DNA of 6,686 nt. Origin: Desulfurococcales archaeon (GTDB lineage Archaea; Thermoproteota; Thermoprotei_A; Sulfolobales; Desulfurococcaceae). This document shows positions 1 to 5,880 of the stretch, piece by piece (position 1 is the stretch's first letter; the number at the start of each line of letters is the position of its first letter). The position numbers were made by a program, and so were the translations under genes. The stretch lies in the NCBI GenBank assembly GCA_027083045.1, contig JALWQP010000053.1:1-6686 (forward strand), read 5' to 3'. The notes under the pieces were generated by a model. The model searched no databases. It was given only the letters and a program-made list of their open reading frames with translations, and had not been told where the DNA came from.

Positions 1-386
1 TAGTAGAATATTGGGGATAGTAATCCTATGATGAACACTGGTAACCATTGATAGCTGTAGGCTAACAATACTGTTTCTAGGGATGCTTTTCCTCCTAGCA
101 GTTTATCAAACACGTATATGAGAAGCCCAAGAACTAGCCAGAGAACAATATTGAGTATTGTGTATCCAGCCACTATGCCTACAGACGATAAGCCTATTAA
201 GAACGGTAATTTCAGGCCTATGAATCCAAGGCCCTTGATGGTTATTATGTATGCTAGGTTTAAGCCTTTGACAAGTGCCGCTAAAATAACTATTGCTAGC
301 CCCAGAAGTATCGTTCTTTTCTCGGCGACCAGTATCTGTATGCTCTTCCTCGGCGATACTAACATAATGCCTAGATAATCAAACAT
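1..386 (-). CDS. Yip1-like multi-pass membrane protein (partial, C-terminus beyond left edge)
   Basis: Reading the minus strand from ATG at 386 gives 128 uninterrupted codons that run off the left edge, so the C-terminal part is missing. The N-terminus is a short amphipathic stretch with a Ser-Pro-Arg motif (residues 11-13) and AEKR (21-24). Hydrophobic segments follow at about 25-50 and 63-93, and another begins at about 113. The short N-terminal 'SPR' element before the first membrane helix and the later AYSYQWLP element (109-116) resemble archaeal and bacterial Yip1-domain integral membrane proteins. That assignment is by pattern memory; a generic membrane protein is the alternative. Prokaryotic Yip1 proteins have no well-defined function. 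The start is supported by an SD (AGGTGA) 7 nt upstream. It is divergent from the hydrolase gene at 484, with 97 bp between them. The plus-strand open frame over 118-378 is its shadow. Confidence 0.7.
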   Translation of the reverse strand, partial: MFDYLGIMLVSPRKSIQILVAEKRTILLGLAIVILAALVKGLNLAYIITIKGLGFIGLKLPFLIGLSSVGIVAGYTILNIVLWLVLGLLIYVFDKLLGGKASLETVLLAYSYQWLPVFIIGLLSPIFY

Positions 387-393
387 CTATTCG

Positions 394-399
394 TCACCT
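394..399 (-). promoter_or_regulatory. Shine-Dalgarno site of the Yip1-like gene
   Basis: The minus strand reads AGGTGA here, a close match to the complement of the archaeal 16S rRNA 3' end. It lies 7 nt before the ATG at 386 and fixes that start. Its outer part overlaps the palindrome at 396-408. Confidence 0.65.
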
Positions 400-430
400 A
401 AGTTAGGTTTTACATTATTGTTTAACCTAA
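396..430. promoter_or_regulatory. Operator-like cluster of ACCTAA/TTAGGT half-sites
   Basis: Positions 396-408 are a perfect 13-bp palindrome, ACCTAA-G-TTAGGT. A further half-site, AACCTAA, lies at 424-430 and forms a second inverted pair with TTAGGTT at 403-409 across a 14-nt gap (half-site centres 21 bp apart, about two helical turns). The cluster lies between two divergent genes: one end covers the SD of the minus-strand gene and the other abuts the TATA-like element of the plus-strand gene. This placement fits a dimeric helix-turn-helix regulator controlling both genes. That is inference; no matching regulator gene is in the window, and the motif does not match an archaeal operator I recognise. 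Confidence 0.35.
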
Positions 431-434
431 TAAA

Positions 435-443
435 TTATAAAAA
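435..443 (+). promoter_or_regulatory. TATA-like box for the 484 gene (possibly bidirectional)
   Basis: TTATAAAAA preceded by an A/T-rich BRE-like stretch (429-434) fits an archaeal TATA element. Transcription about 25 nt downstream would start near 464-467, leaving a leader of roughly 20 nt before the ATG at 484, in which no strong SD is visible. On the minus strand the same core reads TTTTTATAA and would place a start near 411, about 25 nt before the Yip1-like ATG, so the element may serve both directions. Confidence 0.4.
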
Positions 444-483
444 GATATTCTGCAGAAAAACATAACATTATTTATGAAGAGAT

Positions 484-1404
484 ATGAGGACAATATACCT
501 CATAGTCTTATTCGTGTTAATCATTCTTTTCAGCATAGCTATTTATATGATAGAAGTTTCCTTAGTCCAAACAAATATTTCTACGACTACAACATACAGC
601 AATACCAGTAAAACACACATCATTCAAGAAGCAAACACTACAATAATTGTTCAAACATTTAAGCCAGCAACTACTACGACCATGAGCGGAGGCAATGTAA
701 CCTTGATAGTAGTTGTAGATAACGATCCCGATCCAAGTGGCCTACTAGAGTCGGCCTGGGGCTTATCCATACTTATAGAGACTAGTAATGGCTACATATT
801 ATTTGATACGGGGCCTAGCCCTGCTATACTGAAGCATAATCTTATGGAGCTAGGGATAAATCCCGAACAGATCGTGGCTGTTGTTATAAGTCATTTGCAC
901 GGAGACCATACTGGCGGTCTACCATGTATCCTCAAGGCACACCCCGATATACCAGTCTACGTTCCCGGCAAAGATTCCAGCTACCTAGCTCCTGAGATAA
1001 GGAGATATGGTGGTAGACCTGTCCCAGTATACAATACAACAAGGATAATAGAAGGCGTCTACGTACTGGGAGAACTATATGGGCCGCCCTGGGAGGAATC
1101 ACTACTCATAATAAGCGATAAAGGTCCAATCCTACTGGTGGGCTGTAGTCATCCAGGAATAGTTAGAATAGTTCAGGAAGAAATAAACTTCACAGGCACA
1201 CCGCCTTGCCTCGTGATAGGCGGCTTCCACCTCCTGGGATATAGTTATTCTGAGTGCGAGAAGATTGCTGAGAAACTCATTGATTTAGGCGTAGGAAAGA
1301 TCGCACCCATACATTGTAGTGGTGGCACGATCAAGGAGGTCCTAGGTAAACTTTATCCCGAACACTATCTGTGTGCCCACACCGGTAGCATCATTAGGAT
1401 CTAG
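484..1404 (+). CDS. Membrane-anchored metallo-beta-lactamase-fold hydrolase (COG1237 type)
   Basis: This 306-residue protein belongs by motif to the metallo-beta-lactamase superfamily, closest to the COG1237 group. Seen: the strand/turn element GYILFDTG (103-110); the zinc motif H137-x-H139-x-D141-H142 followed by TGG; GCSHPGI with H223; GGFHL with H249; and APIHCSG with H277. These give a full binuclear metal site, so the enzyme should be active. COG1237 members are often auto-annotated as pterin-ribofuranosylaminobenzene phosphate synthase or dihydropteroate synthase-like (compare MJ0301), but the substrate here is unknown. Residues 4-23 form a hydrophobic signal anchor, followed by a Thr/Asn-rich linker (about 30-70). 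Six N-x-S/T sequons are present (N31, N40, N51, N71, N184, N235), four of them in or at the end of the linker. This predicts an extracellular catalytic domain, unlike typical cytosolic relatives. The stop codon overlaps that of the convergent transporter gene. The start is the first ATG, with only a weak SD. Confidence 0.85.
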   Translation: MRTIYLIVLFVLIILFSIAIYMIEVSLVQTNISTTTTYSNTSKTHIIQEANTTIIVQTFKPATTTTMSGGNVTLIVVVDNDPDPSGLLESAWGLSILIETSNGYILFDTGPSPAILKHNLMELGINPEQIVAVVISHLHGDHTGGLPCILKAHPDIPVYVPGKDSSYLAPEIRRYGGRPVPVYNTTRIIEGVYVLGELYGPPWEESLLIISDKGPILLVGCSHPGIVRIVQEEINFTGTPPCLVIGGFHLLGYSYSECEKIAEKLIDLGVGKIAPIHCSGGTIKEVLGKLYPEHYLCAHTGSIIRI

Positions 1405-1877
1405 TGCTTATCTACGCTGTACCTATTCAGAATGGCAGTGGCCACTACGAACAATACAGACGATATTATGTAGACCAGCCTAACGCCTAGGTCATGGCCG
1501 GGATTATAGGCGTATTTACTCATAACAAATCCGGAGAGGAGAGCGGCTACCCCTGCCGCGCTCTTCCATATAAGGCCCTGTACGCCGAAATATATTGCTT
1601 CTCTCCTATACCCGGTTATCGATTCATCTAGATCGGATATCTCCGCTATGAATGCATTGGGCATCATGAACTGCGAGATAATGAATATACCTACGAATCC
1701 CCCGATGATTACTATCATTAGGAGTGGGTTAACTGAGATTATTCCTATGAAGGATGCAACAATAGATGCTATCGACAAACCGATCATGCTCATCATGAAT
1801 ACTTTCTTCTTCCCCCACTTCACCGATATCGACCTATATATTGGTAGAGTTACGAGCGACACAATGAGCAATGGAAT

Positions 1878-1880
1878 TTA
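1878..1880 (-). other. Second in-frame nonsense codon (TAA) in the transporter frame
   Basis: The minus strand reads TAC-TTC-TAA-ATT-CCA, with TAA at codon 269. The frame continues as IPLLIVSLVTLPIYR, typical membrane-segment sequence. A TTG at 1871 could in principle restart translation of the last 156 residues, but no SD precedes it. A single change from TAC, TCA or a similar sense codon would explain the stop. Confidence 0.8.
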
Positions 1881-2030
1881 GAAGTATCCGACATAGTATT
1901 TCTGTAGCCCTCCAAGCACGGTCACACCATATGGGAGGACGAGGTTCATCATGTTGATTGCCAGCTGAAGGAAGAATATCATGACAAGATACGTTACGAA
2001 AACTTTGTTTTTCAGTGTGAGCTTGATCGC

Positions 2031-2033
2031 CTA
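2031..2033 (-). other. First in-frame nonsense codon (TAG) in the transporter frame
   Basis: The minus strand reads TTC-TTC-TAG-GCG-ATC-AAG, with TAG at codon 218 in the central cytoplasmic loop between the two six-helix halves. The product up to this point would be only the N-terminal half (217 residues). One substitution, for example from GAG or CAG, would explain the stop. Confidence 0.8.
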
Positions 2034-2710
2034 GAAGAACCCGAGCTCTCTCGCCACCTTATCAGGCGTAATCCTCTCCTTGATAGTCAGTACGAGAGGC
2101 GTCATCGCGGAAAACATAATAGCTGTTAGCACGACGGATGTATGGAAGAACCCGAGGTATCGGAGCAGGAACAACGGGACAATGAGCCCGGTGATCACCA
2201 CGCTTACCTGGAGAAACAAGGCCTGATAAGTTGTCAGCCTGATCCTCTCAGCATCGTCCACTGCTATTTCCGGTAAAAGCGCCAGATAAGGTGCTATCGC
2301 GGCGGTGAACCCGAACCAGAATATGCCGAGCATAATGGCGGCATAAATAGCATTTATTAATGATATAGCATGAACTGGTGGTAGCCATATCAGTGTTTGG
2401 CTCAAAGCCATTAGAAGACAACCTGCGACAATGAAGGGTTTCCTCCTACCCCATCTTGTATATGTCCGGTCACTCCACCATCCGATCAACGGATCAGATA
2501 CTGCGTCTATTGCTTGGCCAAATAGGAAGACTATACCCATGACAACTATCGGGGCAAGGGGAGCGAGGCCGGCGTTCTTAGGAGGCGAATAATAATACAT
2601 TAACCATTGCACTATAAGGCCTGAACCAACACCCATAAGATTTCCCAGACCGTAATAGATCGCCTTGGCTCTCGAGAGCTTCAAGGCCGAGCTACCACGG
2701 TGCAGACAAT

Positions 2711-2726
2711 GTATTAATAAAATAAA
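2711..2726 (-). promoter_or_regulatory. Possible TATA element of the transporter gene
   Basis: The minus strand reads TTTATTTTATTAATAC. A start about 25 nt downstream would fall near 2692, only a few nt before the TTG at 2684, giving a nearly leaderless mRNA. That agrees with the lack of a convincing SD before this TTG. The box is AT-rich and loosely matched, so support is modest. Confidence 0.3.
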
Positions 2727-2825
2727 CTAGTAATCTGTTGGGATAAAACTATTTACGGAAAAAGAATTCCTATGTTTAACATAAGCAGCATAACCCGAAA
2801 GATCGTGTCTTAGCCCATCATAAAC

Positions 2826-2830
2826 AGGTG
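2826..2830 (+). promoter_or_regulatory. Shine-Dalgarno site deciding the TTG start of the alpha-mannosidase
   Basis: AGGTG, complementary to the archaeal 16S 3' end, lies 8 nt before TTG at 2839-2841. The in-frame codon immediately before that TTG is TAA (2836-2838), so no longer frame is possible, and the next in-frame ATG is 30 codons downstream. The SD therefore supports TTG as initiator. Confidence 0.65.
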
Positions 2831-2848
2831 TTCCATAATTGGAACTCC
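2827..2848 (+). promoter_or_regulatory. Dyad/hairpin covering the SD and start codon of the alpha-mannosidase
   Basis: GTTCCA (2830-2835) and TGGAAC (2840-2845) pair perfectly around a 4-nt loop TAAT. After one T-T mismatch, GG (2827-2828) pairs with CC (2847-2848). In RNA this gives a stem with eight of nine positions paired that holds most of the SD on one arm and the last two bases of the TTG start on the other, with its first base in the loop. It could limit initiation or, as DNA, be a dyad operator. A stem this short may melt at hyperthermophilic growth temperature. Confidence 0.35.
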
Positions 2849-5800
2849 CCACAGACATACTCGTTCTCAAGGCAAAACGGGCCGCCTATGACTTAATCGC
2901 CTCGAGTATCCTCGAGATAAAACCCGTCATGGACTGGATATACAAGGGTAAACACTACGAACTCCCATTACTTATAAGAGGTGCATCGACGGCTACGCTC
3001 AGCACTAGAATAGAAGTTCCTATGAACAAGAGCAGTCAATCATGGTTTTTGAAGGTCATAACAAATGGGAATGCCCTCCTACGGATAGATGGACGTGACT
3101 ATGCCGGGATAGATGATTATCATACGTACCATCCGGTCGAGCCAGGAGAACACGCAGTCGAGCTCCTCCTCGACAACACGAGGCTCCATGGAGACCACGA
3201 GCCCTACCTTATTCTCTACAGCTCATACCTAGCCAGGATAGACAACAACTTGTTTAAGGCAGGAATAAAAGCGCTGGGAATACTGGATCTGGCGGAAAAA
3301 CTAGGCGAACAAGAGAAACAATCAGTCATATACAGGCTCTATAAGATCATCGAAGTAAGCCAGACCCCTGACCATCTCCAAATGGCCACAGCCCTAATAA
3401 CCCTGTGGATCGGACCACCCTACGTGTTCAATAAACACGTTGATATACCGGAGCCCGTTCTTGATCATTTTCTCGCCGCAGGCCTTTATGGCTCAGAGAT
3501 CCTTGCTGGAGAACACCACGTCTTCGAGCTAGACCCCGCTATAAGGGAGCGGGCAAATCAGATCAACGAAGAACTAGACAAGCTACTATCTGGTATCCTA
3601 CCGGATAAAATAGAACACACAATACATGTTGCTGGCCATAGCCACCTCGACGCGGCATGGCTATGGGATTATCTCGAGACGAGACGCAAAATAAGGAGAA
3701 CATTTAGCACTGCCGCTATGTTAGCCGAGAAGAACAACATGAGGTTTATCCAGTCGAGCAGCCTCTACCTTGACTGGCTTGAGCAAGAAAATCCGGAGCT
3801 GTACCGGAAGGTGAAAGAGCTGTCAAGGAAGGGGAACTGGATACCGGTTGGGGGGATGCTAGTAGAGCCTGACCTGTGGATGGTTGATGGAGAGTCTCTC
3901 GCTAGGCTGTTGGTGCTGGGCCAGAGAGAATTCATTGAGCGTCTCGGGAGGCCTTCTAGGATCGGCTGGCTACCCGATAGTTTTGGCTACCCGTCGAGTC
4001 TGCCGCAACTACTTGTTAAAGCAGGCATAGAGCTCCTCGTAATCCATAAGACCACTTGGAATATCATAAACAAACCTGCCCATCATGCATTTATATGGAG
4101 AGGCGTTGATGGTACAGAGATACCCGTATATATCATACCGACAAACTATGCGGAGGCTCTCACGCCATCACATATCTTAGAGTATAATAGAAGAGCAAAG
4201 GTCCCCCGAGAAATCCCTATCATCATGTCTTATGGATACAGCGATGGAGGGGGCGGCCCCTCATGGGAAATGATGATCTATAGGGAACAATTGCTCAGCG
4301 CGACGAATAAAGTGAAGGATATCGATGAAGATGAGCTTGTCGAGGCTTATAGGAAAGCCAAAGACAAACTACCAGTTATCACCGGCGATCTTCTCCTGGA
4401 GATCCATAAGGGGACGCTAACCACAAATCATCGGATCAAAGACTGTTTCGCCAGAGCTGAAATGATGGTTAGAAGTGCCGAGATATCTGAGGCCCTAACA
4501 GAGGGCGGTGCTCTCGATAACATTTGGAGGAAGCTCCTGCTCCATTCGTTCCACGATGTTCTACCGGGTACTAGTATTCCTAAGACCTATGAGAATGCGT
4601 TAAGGGAGATCGAGGGATTACTGGCTACTGCTCATAGGATTATTAGGGAGAATGTTGTATCGGGTAGTGAAGGATATACTATCTATAATGATCTTCCATG
4701 GCACCGATCAGGAATAGTATTACTTAGAGATCAATGTATAGGCGGAGATAAGATCGAGTACTGTGTACCAATAGGATGGAGAGAATATGTTGTAAGGGTT
4801 AAGGCGGTCCCCGGTATAGGAGCATCATGGAGCAAGCCCGGAGAGACAAACGAGACCGGCAACACATACGTAGATCTCGGAGAAATCATTAGGCTTGGTA
4901 ACGAGTCGCTTGAACTAACAATGTCCAACACCGGCGAAATACTCAGCCTCAGAGACAAGAGCGGGGTCAACTATCTCAACGAGCCAAGTAACCTCTTACT
5001 AGTACATCTTGACAGGCCCCCGATGTTTGATGCATGGGAGCTTGACCCATCAGGGCTTATGAATGGCCAGCCATTAGAGCCTCACGGTAAGCCACAAATA
5101 CTAGCGGGTGGAGGCGGAGCCGCTTGTGTCGAGTTCTCGAAGAAGACCAGCAGATCGAGGGTAAAGATGAGGGTTTGCCTTTTTAGTGGGGTAAACGTGA
5201 TCAGGTTTGACCTGGATCTAGATTGGAGGGAGAGGCTCAGGTACTTGAAGGCTTGGTTCGAACCAGACATATGGACTGATAAGGCATGGTTTGAAATACC
5301 GTTCGGTGCGGTAGTTAGGCCGACTATGCCGGAGGATCCCAGAAAATACGCTCTGCTTTACGAGGTCCCCGCACTCAGATGGATGGATATTAGTGATGGT
5401 GAGAAGGGCTTAGCGATAATATCTATGCATAAGCACGGCTACAGCGTGCTCGGCGACAAGATTGGCTTGACAATACACAAGGCGCCGACAATCCCTGACC
5501 CCTATAGTGGTATAGGTAGGTTCAGAGCCACATACTACTTATATCCTCACAAGGGAGACGCGTGGAAGGCGATGGTACCAGCTATAACTTATGAGTTCTG
5601 GAGCCCCCTGAAGATACTTCGAGGACATCCATTGATAGAAGAGAAGATCATATCTATTGAGCCCGAGAAGTCAGCTATAATCACCGGGTTAAGGGGATCA
5701 AGCAACATAGTTTACGCTAACATCTACAACCCATACCCCATAGAAAGAGAGGTTGAGATAACTGGTAAATACAGGGTTGTAGGAGAAACTGATCTGATCG

Positions 5801-5880
5801 GCGGAAACCGCAGGGAAGCAGAGAACCCCATTAGACTGAGAGGATTCGAGGTAAAGACCCTGCTGTTGAAGAAGATCTAA
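2839..5880 (+). CDS. Alpha-mannosidase, glycoside hydrolase family 38
   Basis: This 1013-residue intact enzyme is expected to release alpha-linked mannose from oligosaccharides or mannosides by a zinc-dependent, retaining mechanism. Residues 1-255 are an N-terminal region with beta-rich sequence. The GH38 catalytic domain follows (about 260-520): GHSHLDAAWLW (266-276) supplies zinc ligands H269 and D271; GWLPDSFGYP (376-385) supplies the nucleophile and ligand D380; SYGYSDGGGGPS (464-475) is the Gly-rich loop. The helical middle domain (about 521-600) includes HKGTLTTN (523-530) and HSFHDVLPGTSI (569-580), with zinc ligand H572 and D573. The beta-sandwich C-terminal domain fills roughly 610-1013. 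All four expected metal ligands are present. No signal peptide or membrane segment is seen, so it is cytoplasmic, like other archaeal class II alpha-mannosidases. It starts at TTG with an SD 8 nt upstream. It is divergent from a sugar transporter gene, suggesting a mannoside utilisation locus; glycan turnover is the alternative. Confidence 0.93.
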   Translation: MELPTDILVLKAKRAAYDLIASSILEIKPVMDWIYKGKHYELPLLIRGASTATLSTRIEVPMNKSSQSWFLKVITNGNALLRIDGRDYAGIDDYHTYHPVEPGEHAVELLLDNTRLHGDHEPYLILYSSYLARIDNNLFKAGIKALGILDLAEKLGEQEKQSVIYRLYKIIEVSQTPDHLQMATALITLWIGPPYVFNKHVDIPEPVLDHFLAAGLYGSEILAGEHHVFELDPAIRERANQINEELDKLLSGILPDKIEHTIHVAGHSHLDAAWLWDYLETRRKIRRTFSTAAMLAEKNNMRFIQSSSLYLDWLEQENPELYRKVKELSRKGNWIPVGGMLVEPDLWMVDGESLARLLVLGQREFIERLGRPSRIGWLPDSFGYPSSLPQLLVKAGIELLVIHKTTWNIINKPAHHAFIWRGVDGTEIPVYIIPTNYAEALTPSHILEYNRRAKVPREIPIIMSYGYSDGGGGPSWEMMIYREQLLSATNKVKDIDEDELVEAYRKAKDKLPVITGDLLLEIHKGTLTTNHRIKDCFARAEMMVRSAEISEALTEGGALDNIWRKLLLHSFHDVLPGTSIPKTYENALREIEGLLATAHRIIRENVVSGSEGYTIYNDLPWHRSGIVLLRDQCIGGDKIEYCVPIGWREYVVRVKAVPGIGASWSKPGETNETGNTYVDLGEIIRLGNESLELTMSNTGEILSLRDKSGVNYLNEPSNLLLVHLDRPPMFDAWELDPSGLMNGQPLEPHGKPQILAGGGGAACVEFSKKTSRSRVKMRVCLFSGVNVIRFDLDLDWRERLRYLKAWFEPDIWTDKAWFEIPFGAVVRPTMPEDPRKYALLYEVPALRWMDISDGEKGLAIISMHKHGYSVLGDKIGLTIHKAPTIPDPYSGIGRFRATYYLYPHKGDAWKAMVPAITYEFWSPLKILRGHPLIEEKIISIEPEKSAIITGLRGSSNIVYANIYNPYPIEREVEITGKYRVVGETDLIGGNRREAENPIRLRGFEVKTLLLKKI

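Larger units (their letters stand above)
1401..2684 (-). pseudogene. GPH/MelB-family (MFS) sugar-cation symporter interrupted by two in-frame stops
   Basis: Read on the minus strand from TTG at 2684 to TAG at 1401-1403, one frame of 427 codons encodes a complete glycoside-pentoside-hexuronide (COG2211) transporter of normal family length. Codon 218 is TAG and codon 269 is TAA. Codons 219-268 between them still read as a good membrane segment (KNKVFVTYLVMIFFLQLAI), and the rest continues without frameshift. Family marks: N-terminal YYGLGNLMG (10-18); the hallmark loop DAVSDPLIGWWSDRT (60-74) followed by RWGRRKPF (78-85); APYLALLPEI (131-140) with DDAER; second-half loop VKWGKKKVF; and TGYRREAIYFGVQG. 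Such proteins import sugars or glycosides with Na+ or H+. TTG is the only plausible start: an in-frame TAG lies 48 nt upstream of it, and residues 1-18 match the usual family N-terminus. Divergent from the alpha-mannosidase, it probably imported mannosides. Two nonsense changes in an otherwise clean frame suggest recent inactivation, though strain variation, sequence error or readthrough remain possible. Confidence 0.85.

Noticed and set aside
118..378. Plus-strand open frame of 86 codons
   Set aside because: It is the complement of the Yip1-like coding sequence, has no SD, and its composition is not protein-like; the minus strand gives a coherent membrane protein with an SD.
412..472. Direct repeat ACATTATT at 412-419 and 465-472
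   Set aside because: Eight bases in very AT-rich intergenic DNA with no further copies; compatible with chance.
1401..1871. Independent small membrane protein of 156 residues starting at TTG 1871
   Set aside because: It lies in the same frame as, and directly continues, the interrupted GPH transporter, with no SD before the TTG; better described as the C-terminal part of one broken gene.
1648..1881. Plus-strand open frame of 77 codons inside the transporter locus
   Set aside because: Shadow of the minus-strand transporter, which shows clear family motifs over the same bases.
2668..2679. Perfect 12-bp palindrome GCTCTCGAGAGC near the transporter start
   Set aside because: It is inside the coding sequence (codons 2-6). 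CTC and GAG are favoured codons here, CTCGAG recurs in the mannosidase (2901, 2911, 3673), and one or two 12-bp palindromes are expected by chance in a window of this size.
2901..2917. Tandem CTCGAG repeats in the mannosidase 5' region
   Set aside because: Explained by in-frame codons in an intact N-terminal region; only two copies and no array-like spacing beyond them.
4731..5270. Minus-strand open frames of 79 and 62 codons (4731-4970, 5082-5270)
   Set aside because: Antisense shadows of the GH38 C-terminal domain with low-complexity Ser/Pro-rich translations and no initiation signals.
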